Of a DNA stretch of 64,000 nucleotides, positions 9,366 through 16,281 are shown one piece after another (the stretch's first letter is position 1; each line of letters begins with the position of its first letter). The notes under the pieces are model-generated. The model searched no databases, was not told the origin of the DNA, and saw only the letters and a list, made by a program, of their open reading frames with translations. Source of the stretch: Chitinophagales bacterium (GTDB taxonomy: Bacteria > Bacteroidota > Bacteroidia > Chitinophagales > LD1); the NCBI GenBank assembly GCA_026129525.1, contig JAHCHW010000005.1, forward strand, positions 276,538 through 340,537, given 5' to 3'. The position numbers were made by a program, and so were the translations under genes.

Positions 9366-10307
9366 ATGCCGCCCTTTTTCTCCATTATTATTCCCACTTA
9401 TAACAGGGCACATTTTATCCGTAAAGCCATTGAAAGTGTTTTAGCGCAAACATTTTCTGATTGGGAACTTATAGTAGTAGATGACGGCAGCACTGACAAT
9501 ACCAAACAAGTAGTTTTCCAATACACCGATGTACGGATAAAATACATGTATCAGCAAAATGCCGAGCGGAGTGCTGCACGTAACAACGGAATTAAACAAG
9601 CATTGGGCAAATACATCTGCTTTTTAGACAGCGATGATTATTTCTTACCCGAGCGACTTGGTAATCTTTATCAATTTCTGATAGAGAAAAACTTTCCTCA
9701 AATTTTTATTTACACAGCCAAACAAAATGAAACGGAAGGAACCACTTCTGTTGATAAATCCTATAAACCGTTCGAAATCAAAAACGGCTTTATTGACCAA
9801 ATTATTACCGACATTATCCATTGCCAACAAACTTGTATAGCGGCAACTATTCTGAAAGAAAATTTGTTCAACGAGCAATTAACCGTTTCGGAGGATATGG
9901 AGTTATGGGTGCGTATAGCCGCTAAACACAAAGTGGTTTGCTTGCCAAACGATTGCTCCGTAGTTATTGTGCATCACGATAACAGAACTGTTACAAAAAC
10001 CAATTACGGGCGATTTGTAAAACAACTTGCCTCGCTTAATGTGATGTTCGGCAAACAACATCCCGGATTTGCCAAGGTAAGCGCTGCAACAAAACGCTTC
10101 ATGTACAGCTACGTGTACTTTGGAATGGGCAAGTATTATCTTTCAGAAAGCAAACGCCTAAAGGCTATGCTGTACGTAGGGAAAGCCATCATCAGAAATT
10201 TACCAGACACACAAATCAAGCACCGCATTTATGCATTTATCCAGTGTTGCAACATTTTCCGAACTTCGCATCAAACACTTCACCTCATAGAACATGGGTA
10301 TATTTAA
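9366..10307 (+). CDS. Glycosyltransferase family 2
   Basis: GT-A fold inverting glycosyltransferase. The protein begins MPPFFSIIIPTYNRAHFIRK; the nucleotide-binding VVDDGSTDNT is at residues ~38-47 and the metal-binding FLDSDDYF at ~87-94, with SEDMELWVR as the probable catalytic-base region. I choose the ATG at 9366, 4 bp after the sulfotransferase stop; an upstream TTG at 9336 would add ten residues that do not belong to the fold. The 3' end overlaps the acyltransferase start by 14 bp. The C-terminal ~100 residues after the fold are helical and have no recognised domain. Confidence 0.9.
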   Translation: MPPFFSIIIPTYNRAHFIRKAIESVLAQTFSDWELIVVDDGSTDNTKQVVFQYTDVRIKYMYQQNAERSAARNNGIKQALGKYICFLDSDDYFLPERLGNLYQFLIEKNFPQIFIYTAKQNETEGTTSVDKSYKPFEIKNGFIDQIITDIIHCQQTCIAATILKENLFNEQLTVSEDMELWVRIAAKHKVVCLPNDCSVVIVHHDNRTVTKTNYGRFVKQLASLNVMFGKQHPGFAKVSAATKRFMYSYVYFGMGKYYLSESKRLKAMLYVGKAIIRNLPDTQIKHRIYAFIQCCNIFRTSHQTLHLIEHGYI

Positions 10308-10857
10308 AGGGATCAGAAAACTTGCTTCTCAGGCATACCGTTTTTTCTACCCGCTCTCATTGGTGGAAGTTTATAAAAGAATGGGGGTAAAAATCGGCAG
10401 CAATTGCCATTTTCAGTTTGATGTGGTAATAGACCACTCGCACTATTGGTTGATTGAAATTGGCGATAATGTTACACTTGCGCCTCGGGTACACCTTCTG
10501 GCGCACGATGCCAGCACCAAACTGCATTTAAACTACACCCGCATTGGCAAAGTAAAAATCGGTAACAATGTTTTTGTAGGTGCAGGCAGCATTGTTCTGC
10601 CTGGGGTTACCATTGGTAACAACTGCGTTATTGGTGCCGGCAGCGTAGTGAGCAAATCTATTCCCGAAAACTCGGTAGCAGCCGGAAACCCCTGTAAAGT
10701 GGTAAACACATTAGATCACTTTCTGAAAAACAGAAAAGAAGAATTTGTATTGGCTCCTAAGTTTGATGAGTCGTTTACTTTACGCGGAAATATTGATAGA
10801 AAAAAGATGGATGAAATGCTACAAGCTATTGGAAACAATTATGGTTATGTTGTTTAA
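10294..10857 (+). CDS. Left-handed beta-helix acyltransferase (hexapeptide repeat)
   Basis: 187 residues, LbH acetyltransferase of the maltose/serine O-acetyltransferase (WbbJ-like) group. After a ~30-residue basic N terminus, hexapeptide turns run from IGSNCHF to IGAGSVV, including VKIGNNVFVGAGSIV and VTIGNNCVIGAGS, ending with the family signature VAAGNPCKVV. The histidine in VHLLAHDA is a candidate catalytic residue. It probably O- or N-acetylates a sugar of the glycan; whether it replaces the missing WbpD-type N-acetyltransferase cannot be decided from sequence. Overlaps the upstream glycosyltransferase by 14 bp and precedes the last one by 12 bp. Confidence 0.88.
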   Translation: MGIFKGIRKLASQAYRFFYPLSLVEVYKRMGVKIGSNCHFQFDVVIDHSHYWLIEIGDNVTLAPRVHLLAHDASTKLHLNYTRIGKVKIGNNVFVGAGSIVLPGVTIGNNCVIGAGSVVSKSIPENSVAAGNPCKVVNTLDHFLKNRKEEFVLAPKFDESFTLRGNIDRKKMDEMLQAIGNNYGYVV

Positions 10858-10869
10858 CCGGAGCTAAGA

Positions 10870-12009
10870 ATGCGTATTGTACAGATTGTTCCTACGCTGA
10901 AGCGTGGCGGTGCGGAAAGGCTTTGCGTTGATATTTGTCAACACTTAACGTTAAAAGGTGCGATTGTTAAACTGGTTACATTTCACAAACAAAACGAGTT
11001 TAATTATGACCTGTCAACGTTTGAAACATCGCAGCTATCGGCATCAGTTCATTTGTCGGTTTCAAAACCGAATAGTTTTTGCACCCAATCGCTCCAACAA
11101 TTTATAGCTGCATTTAAACCGGATATTATTCACAGCCATTTATTCGAATCGGAAATTGTATCGCGCAGCCTATCTTATCCCCGCGCCAAATGGTTTACCC
11201 ACTGCCACGATAATATGCGGCAGTTCGAAACGCTTCATTGCAATACTTTGTTCAGCAAGAAAAAACTAACCGAGTTTTACGAACGCTTTTATTTGCTGAA
11301 CCGCTACCGCAAAAACGGAGGTAATCATTTTATAGCCGTATCAAAAGATACCGAAGCATACTTTAACCGAGTACTGCCGAAAGACTTGCGAAAAGTTACG
11401 CTGTTGCATAACGGAGTAAACATTTCAAATTTTACGCGACCTCAAAATCATAATAGAAGACGCACCGCTTTGCTTGAACTGGTAACCACCGGAAGTTTGG
11501 TGGACAACAAAAACCAGTCGTTTTTGATTGATGTGGCTAATGAACTCAAATTGCGTGGAGTTGATGTTCGTCTTCACATTCTTGGGGGTGGGGTAAACAA
11601 AGAACGATTACAAACAAAAATTGAACAACTAAATCTGAACAATCAAGTTTCGATGCATGGAGTGGTAAACAATGTGGCGGAGTTTCTCTGGAATGCCGAT
11701 GTGTATGTGCATGCCTCTTTATCCGAATCGTTCGGGCTGGTATTTGTTGAAGCCATGGCTGCCGGATTGCCCGTAGTTTCATTAGACGCGAGAGGCAACC
11801 GCGACATTATTCAAAACGATATTAACGGATACATACTCGCAGAGCAAAGCGTAAAAGAGTTTGCCGATAAAGCAGAATTGCTTTTTACCAACAAACAAAA
11901 GTATGCCGATATGAGCCGCCATGCTTTGGAAACAGCAAAACAGTTTGACATTGTAAACTACACTGACAAATTGCTCAACCTCTATCAAGCAGCATTAGAA
12001 GGCAAATAG
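10870..12009 (+). CDS. Glycosyltransferase family 4
   Basis: 379-residue GT-B glycosyltransferase, last gene of the rightward glycan operon. The N terminus IVQIVPTLKRGGAERLCVDI is the canonical GT4 opening. HSHLFESEIV, FIAVSKDTEAYF and LLHNGVNISNF follow the usual order, and the donor domain has SLSESFGLVFVEAMAAGLPVV, the E-x7-E motif. Its 3' end converges on the GH3 fusion gene with a 7-bp gap. No flippase, polymerase or initiating phospho-glycosyltransferase is present in the window, so the locus either continues elsewhere in the genome or builds a short oligosaccharide. Confidence 0.9.
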   Translation: MRIVQIVPTLKRGGAERLCVDICQHLTLKGAIVKLVTFHKQNEFNYDLSTFETSQLSASVHLSVSKPNSFCTQSLQQFIAAFKPDIIHSHLFESEIVSRSLSYPRAKWFTHCHDNMRQFETLHCNTLFSKKKLTEFYERFYLLNRYRKNGGNHFIAVSKDTEAYFNRVLPKDLRKVTLLHNGVNISNFTRPQNHNRRRTALLELVTTGSLVDNKNQSFLIDVANELKLRGVDVRLHILGGGVNKERLQTKIEQLNLNNQVSMHGVVNNVAEFLWNADVYVHASLSESFGLVFVEAMAAGLPVVSLDARGNRDIIQNDINGYILAEQSVKEFADKAELLFTNKQKYADMSRHALETAKQFDIVNYTDKLLNLYQAALEGK

Positions 12010-12016
12010 TAATCGT

Positions 12017-15000
12017 TTACTTAACCAACGCTTTGTAAATCGCCTCCTGTAAATCGGAGCGAACGCTCAACTTCACCAACAAGTTGTTATCGGCATTCGG
12101 ATAAACGCGATTACTGAGGAAAATGTAAATGAGATTGTTATCCGGATCGGCCCATACACAAGTGCCCGTAAACCCTGTATGCCCGAATACTGAAAGCGGA
12201 ACACCATCGTAACAAGGCGAAGGTTTGCTTACATCCGGCTCGGGCTTATCAAACCCGTAACCTCTGCGCGAAATTTTTGACTGGCGGGCTGTAAACAACT
12301 CAACGGTTGATTCTTTCAAAATTTGTTTACCGTTATACGTTCCTCCATTCAACAGCATTTGAAAAAGCTGCGCTAAGTCGAACGCATTGCCAAACAAACC
12401 TGCATGTCCGGCAACTCCGCCATACATAGCTGCTCCGGGGTCGTGCACATAACCGCGCACAATTTGTTTGCGGAAAAATGTATCGTTCTCTGTTGGTGCT
12501 ATTCGCTGCCGGTCGAATTGCCGAAGCGGATTAAACATAAGCCTGCTTAAGCCAAGCGGCTCGTAAAATATTTTGTTCACATAAACATCCAACGGCTCGT
12601 TGGTTACCGCTTCCACAATCTTTTGCAGAATGTAAAAATCCAAATCGCTGTAAACGTATTTTGGCTTATCATCTACTTCCGAAAAAACCATTTTATGCCA
12701 CATGCTGTCGGGATAGTCGTTTCTTAAAAACAAACTGTCGGCTACTTGCACGCTGAAACCCGCCTCCGGAATTTTGCGGTAATACTTTTCGGCATTATCC
12801 TTCATGGTTTCTTTCCAGAAAACAAGAAAAGGTTTCAAGCCCGCCTGATGTGTCAAAATATCTTTCAATTTAAGATTGCGGATAGTTGCCCCATGCGGTA
12901 AGTGCAAATATTCGTGCACCTTATCGTTCAGGTCAATTTTTTTCTCCTCATACAATTTCATTATCGCCAATGTGGTAGCGGCAACTTTTGTAATGGAAGC
13001 CATATCATAAATGTCGGTAGGCTGAGTGCCGTCATTCAGTTCATAAGTTTTGTTGCCATAGGTTTTGTTCAGCAACACTTTTCCGTCTTTGGCAACCAAC
13101 AACTGGCATCCGGGAAATGCTTTTTTGCCGATGGCTGTCTTTACAATGTCGTCCATCTTTTTGAAAACATCGGCAGGCAAGCCCGCTTCTTCGGGCGAAG
13201 AAAGTTTAAGGCGATAAATGGTATCGGAAATATAGCCCGCACCTTCCGCTAAATTTTTTGAGGCGGTAACCGGCAGGCGACCGGTAACTTTTTGTGCGCC
13301 AAACAATGCATTGGCTGCGGCAAGGTTGCTTAGAGCAGTTTCTTCGTAAGCGCAAACCAACCAGGGGATGTATTCAAAAAACCGCAGCGCGTACGGGTTG
13401 CCGAAAATAACCGCCACCACTTTTGTTCTGCCCGAAAGCTGCTCCACAAACTTTCGGGTTTCTTCGGTTACGTTGTAGTCGCGATTGGCAAGGCGCACCA
13501 TGGCGTGCAGGTCAACAATTACAACATCGAATCTTGCGAGCGTATCAATAAGCGCATACAGAGCAGTGCTGTGTTCGTTGGGCTGATTGAACAACTGCAT
13601 TTCGGCATATTGGAAAATACGGTTTTGGAACACTGAAAACCCGTTGCAGCCTATAGAAAGCGAAGCAATTTTTTTGTCCGCTATATTTTTTAAGGGCAAC
13701 ATCTCGTCCTGATTGGCAGCTATGGTAATCGCTTTCTCCAATAATTGTCTGCGTAAACTTTGAGCCGATGCGGGATTTATATCGGCATACAAATTCTCTG
13801 TCTTTATCTCCTGCTTTGCATTTAGCCCTAAGAGATATTTATATGCCAACACCTTTTTAACGCGTTGCTCTAATTCAATTGATGAAATCACTCCGCTATC
13901 GGCAGCCATTTTAATCTTTGCAATTCCCTTTGCAGCATCTTCGCTAAACACCAGTATATCGCAACCCGCCATAAACGCAATAGAATCCACCGTTCCGGGT
14001 TTGTAGTATTTGCTTACGCCTTTCATGTTCAGCGCATCGGAAAACACAAGCCCTGCGTAGCCAAGCGAATCTTTGAGCAGATTAGTAGTAATAGCTTTTG
14101 AAACCGAAGCAGCCGAGCCTTTTGCGGTGTCTAATGCGGGAATATTTAAGTGCGCCACCATTACGCTGCCCACTCCGTTGTTGAACAGAATTTTGAAAGG
14201 ATAGAGTTCAAACGAATCAATACTCGCAGCCGATTTGGTAACGCTCGGCAACTCTTTATGCGAATCTTTATCGGTATCGCCATGCCCGGGAAAATGTTTG
14301 GCGCAGGCAAGCACGCCTTCATCCTGCAAACCGTTGGCATACTCCATTGCTTTAAGCGCCACCTTGTATTTGTTTTCGCCAAAACTGCGCTCGTTAATTA
14401 CAGGGTTATTCGGATTGTTGTTTACATCTACACACGGAGCAAAGTTTATGTTAACCCCAATGCGCCTGCATTCGCGCCCTATGGCTTTCCCCATTTCGTA
14501 AATGAGTGTATTGTCGTCAATAGCGCCAAGTGTCATTTGTTTGGGATACAGAATAGTGGAATCTAACCGCATACTCAGCCCCCATTCGCCATCAATAGCT
14601 ATAAAACAATTCACCTTCGATGAGTCCTGTAGTTTTTGCGTCCACTGTGCTTGTGCCGTTGGGCTGCCTTTAAAAAAAATAACTCCGCCCGCATTGCCGC
14701 GCTTAATTTGCGCCAGCACCGAATCCATATTGTATTCTTTCCCCTGTGTGTAAGCCGCCAGCATAAAAACCTGACCAATGCGCTCTTCGGTGCTTAAGGT
14801 GGTGTAAACCGAATCAACCCATTTTACGCAGGCAGTATTTTGCTTCCAACTTAAAAAGTCGGGCAATTGGGCTGATACGAATGAAGAGAAAAACAGGCTT
14901 ATGGAAGAAACTAAACACCAATAGAACAAACCACAGCCGTTTTCGCCTGTCATCTGTCGTTTGTCATCTGTCATCTCATCCATCTCCATTGCGAAAGAGC

Positions 15001-15034
15001 AAAATAGCTGCCAATAGCAACTATAATGCATCAA
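12017..15034 (-). CDS. GH3 beta-N-acetylglucosaminidase fused to a beta-lactamase-family serine hydrolase
   Basis: Secreted two-domain enzyme common in Bacteroidota, likely acting on peptidoglycan fragments in the periplasm. The first half is a NagZ-like GH3 domain with KHFPGHGDTDKDSH near residue 248 and the nucleophile Asp in VFSDALNMKG near residue 330. The second half (from ~residue 640) is a class C beta-lactamase/transpeptidase-like domain with MASITKVAAT (SxxK) near 676 and YSDLDFY (YxN-type) near 793. The signal peptide is CLVSSISLFFSSFVSAQ, but the N terminus before it is abnormal: it is encoded partly by a 7-bp microsatellite, and candidate ATGs are at 15034, 14974 and 14953. I give the longest form; the true start may be 14953. 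Confidence 0.88.
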   Translation of the reverse strand: MMHYSCYWQLFCSFAMEMDEMTDDKRQMTGENGCGLFYWCLVSSISLFFSSFVSAQLPDFLSWKQNTACVKWVDSVYTTLSTEERIGQVFMLAAYTQGKEYNMDSVLAQIKRGNAGGVIFFKGSPTAQAQWTQKLQDSSKVNCFIAIDGEWGLSMRLDSTILYPKQMTLGAIDDNTLIYEMGKAIGRECRRIGVNINFAPCVDVNNNPNNPVINERSFGENKYKVALKAMEYANGLQDEGVLACAKHFPGHGDTDKDSHKELPSVTKSAASIDSFELYPFKILFNNGVGSVMVAHLNIPALDTAKGSAASVSKAITTNLLKDSLGYAGLVFSDALNMKGVSKYYKPGTVDSIAFMAGCDILVFSEDAAKGIAKIKMAADSGVISSIELEQRVKKVLAYKYLLGLNAKQEIKTENLYADINPASAQSLRRQLLEKAITIAANQDEMLPLKNIADKKIASLSIGCNGFSVFQNRIFQYAEMQLFNQPNEHSTALYALIDTLARFDVVIVDLHAMVRLANRDYNVTEETRKFVEQLSGRTKVVAVIFGNPYALRFFEYIPWLVCAYEETALSNLAAANALFGAQKVTGRLPVTASKNLAEGAGYISDTIYRLKLSSPEEAGLPADVFKKMDDIVKTAIGKKAFPGCQLLVAKDGKVLLNKTYGNKTYELNDGTQPTDIYDMASITKVAATTLAIMKLYEEKKIDLNDKVHEYLHLPHGATIRNLKLKDILTHQAGLKPFLVFWKETMKDNAEKYYRKIPEAGFSVQVADSLFLRNDYPDSMWHKMVFSEVDDKPKYVYSDLDFYILQKIVEAVTNEPLDVYVNKIFYEPLGLSRLMFNPLRQFDRQRIAPTENDTFFRKQIVRGYVHDPGAAMYGGVAGHAGLFGNAFDLAQLFQMLLNGGTYNGKQILKESTVELFTARQSKISRRGYGFDKPEPDVSKPSPCYDGVPLSVFGHTGFTGTCVWADPDNNLIYIFLSNRVYPNADNNLLVKLSVRSDLQEAIYKALVK
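14943..14986. repeat. 7-bp microsatellite (TGTCATC type) at the start of the GH3 gene
   Basis: Five or so imperfect copies of TGTCATC (one copy reads TGTCGTT) run through the extreme 5' end of the GH3 fusion gene. On the coding strand they read as MTDDKRQMTG, just before the hydrophobic signal segment. A different 7-bp repeat occurs inside nuoM at ~46375-46450. Confidence 0.7.
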
Positions 15035-15077
15035 CGACTTTTCTACTGTTTTATGTTGATTGAAAAATACCTCTCAC

Positions 15078-15515
15078 TTCTCGCGAAAACCCCTCACCGT
15101 TACAGCCGTTTCCTCTCTGTGCCCGTTGTTAAAAAAGTTTAACTTCGTCCGCTTTTTAAGGGGGGTAGTAATATTTGCAATCCTCAAAAAAATCAACCAT
15201 AAAATGATGAAGAAAATTCAGGGCTTGTTTTTGCTTTTCTTTTTAACCGTTCAGGCTTTTGCCCAACTACCCAACGATAACCGCACACTTTTTACGGTAG
15301 GTAACGAATCGGTTACGGTTGGCGAGTTTGAATACGTGTACAACAAAAACAATGTAAACAATCAGGCAGACTACAGCCTTAAAAGTCTGAGCGATTATTT
15401 AACGCTCTATCAAAACTTCCGCCTAAAAGTAAAAGAGGCGGAAGCTATGCAGTTAGACACCATCAGCAGTTTGAAAAACGAACTGGAAGGCTACCGCAAG
15501 CAGTTGGCAAAAATC
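15078..15515 (+). repeat. Direct repeat, left copy (promoter plus 5' part of ppiC)
   Basis: About 435 bp matching 23095-23530 at roughly 95 percent by eye. It covers the upstream region (identical from GCCCGTTG through AATCCTCA), the start codon, the signal peptide and the first ~100 codons of the PpiC gene. Homology stops at TTGGCAAAAA (~15505-15514), where the RAYT element begins. The scattered substitutions show an old duplication. Confidence 0.88.
15128..15143. promoter_or_regulatory. Conserved palindrome in the ppiC upstream region (left copy)
   Basis: GTTAAAAAAGTTTAAC has perfect 6-bp arms around AAAG. It is followed ~25 bp later by TAATATTTG (15169-15177), close to the Bacteroidota -7 consensus TAnnTTTG. 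The block is identical in the right copy although the genes have diverged, which suggests a kept promoter or operator. No convincing -33 TTG at the right spacing was seen. Confidence 0.4.
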
Positions 15516-15572
15516 CGCTCTTCGACATGTTCCGCAGGGCATGTCGAAGAAGAGATGAGACAGGATTTCTAA
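15204..15572 (+). pseudogene. Truncated ppiC copy (signal peptide plus N-terminal domain only)
   Basis: Encodes 122 residues starting MMKKIQGLFLLFFLTV, with an intact signal peptide and about 80 residues nearly identical to the N terminus of the full-length PpiC protein at 23220 (shared VGNESVTVGEFEYVYNKNN). After KQLAK the sequence leaves the family and continues into the palindromic end of the RAYT element for about 18 junk codons to a stop at 15572. All PPIase domains are missing. Because promoter, start and signal peptide are conserved, a short exported protein could still be made, but I call it a pseudogene. Confidence 0.85.
15519..15550. repeat. Outer left REP-like hairpin of the RAYT element
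   Basis: Perfect 11-bp inverted repeat (15519-15529 with 15540-15550) around a 10-nt loop. It forms the last codons of the truncated ppiC copy. Confidence 0.8.
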
Positions 15573-15577
15573 TCCTG
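15561..15577. repeat. Inner left palindrome of the RAYT element
   Basis: CAGGATT-TCT-AATCCTG, perfect 7-bp arms with a 3-nt loop, directly downstream of the transposase stop codon. Confidence 0.75.
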
Positions 15578-15579
15578 CA

Positions 15580-16107
15580 CTAAAGTGGAGCCAACTCCAA
15601 TAAACCGTTTCTAACACCATAATAATCGCCACAACTGCTTAGTAAATATTCTTCTTCTTTTTCTACTATTCCTGCCCTCACCGGATTTTGATGAATGTAA
15701 ATTAATTTAGTTTTAAAAAAATCTTCTGTAAATATTGCTTCTGCATGATAGCCCTCTTCCCAAAACCATATTTTATCTTCTTTTTTAAACAACCACAGCA
15801 ACCAGTTTCTCCTGCTTTCTCTTGTATTTTCTCTAATGGCATTTACAATTTGTGTAGCAGTATATTTTTTAAAGTCTCTGATAATATCACTAAGCGGTGT
15901 TTTAGTGCTTTGAATAATGAGGTGGATGTGGTTGCTCATAATTACCCATCCGAAAATCAGCAGTCCTTTTTCTTTTTGGCAAAATTTTAAACTGTTTATC
16001 AGGATGTCTGCATAATCGCGTCTGGTAAAAACATCTGCCCATTGATGCACCGTAAACGTTACAAAGTGCAGCCCGTGTTGGTCTTTAATGGTATATGCAA
16101 ATGCCAT
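15580..16107 (-). CDS. REP-associated tyrosine transposase (Y1_Tnp, IS200-like fold)
   Basis: 175-residue HUH-type single-strand transposase. The HUH motif is HIH in WVIMSNHIHLIIQS (residues ~50-63), and YIHQNPVRAGIV near residue 137 is the conserved C-terminal block of RAYT proteins. AFAYTIKDQHGLHFVTFTV at the N terminus is also typical, as is FWEEGYHAEAI. RAYT proteins act on REP-type hairpins in single-stranded DNA and are usually domesticated rather than freely mobile. The gene sits between paired palindromes and appears intact, with the normal family length. Confidence 0.92.
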   Translation of the reverse strand: MAFAYTIKDQHGLHFVTFTVHQWADVFTRRDYADILINSLKFCQKEKGLLIFGWVIMSNHIHLIIQSTKTPLSDIIRDFKKYTATQIVNAIRENTRESRRNWLLWLFKKEDKIWFWEEGYHAEAIFTEDFFKTKLIYIHQNPVRAGIVEKEEEYLLSSCGDYYGVRNGLLELAPL

Positions 16108-16130
16108 TACATAAATTTATTGCAATTACT

Positions 16131-16147
16131 GCCGATTGCAAATCGGC
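16131..16147. repeat. Inner right palindrome of the RAYT element
   Basis: GCCGATT-GCA-AATCGGC, perfect 7-bp arms extended by one more pair (16130/16148), upstream of the transposase start. Confidence 0.75.
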
Positions 16148-16156
16148 AATTATCTG

Positions 16157-16270
16157 TTAGTTCGAGATGCACATGCTAACATCTCGAACAGCTGGGTTTT
16201 GTGCAAAACCAGTTAATGAAAACAAGGTTGCTAATGCCAAAAACGTTATCGTGTTCTTTATTGTTTTCAT
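16157..16270 (-). pseudogene. Remnant of a secreted-protein gene (signal peptide only), cut by the RAYT element
   Basis: A 37-codon open frame starting MKTIKNTITFLALATLF, then SLTGFAQNP, which is a complete signal peptide closely resembling the N terminus of the neighbouring gene at 17979 (MKTITLLALTTLLSS). It enters the outer right hairpin after QNPAV and stops at 16157. It starts 11 bp after the stop of the upstream secreted-protein gene, so it was the fourth cistron of that minus-strand operon before truncation. Confidence 0.75.
16160..16189. repeat. Outer right REP-like hairpin of the RAYT element
   Basis: GTTCGAGATG (16160-16169) pairs perfectly with 16180-16189 across a 10-nt loop. The arm shares eight of ten bases with the left outer arm. 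Confidence 0.8.
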
Positions 16271-16281
16271 GGTATTTGTTC

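Larger units (their letters stand above)
15519..16189 (-). mobile_element. RAYT (REP-associated transposase) element with nested palindromes at both ends
   Basis: One transposase gene flanked by two palindromes on each side in mirror order. Left: outer hairpin 15519-15550 (arm CTTCGACATG, 10-nt loop) then inner 15561-15577 (CAGGATT/AATCCTG). Right: inner 16131-16147 (GCCGATT/AATCGGC) then outer 16160-16189 (arm GTTCGAGATG, 10-nt loop). Outer arms share TTCGA(C/G)ATG. The left side cuts the ppiC copy and the right side cuts a secreted-protein gene, so neither flank is intact. Confidence 0.82.

Noticed and set aside
14150..14566. Plus-strand 138-codon frame inside the GH3 gene
   Set aside because: It is antisense to the conserved GH3 catalytic motifs, which fix the real frame.
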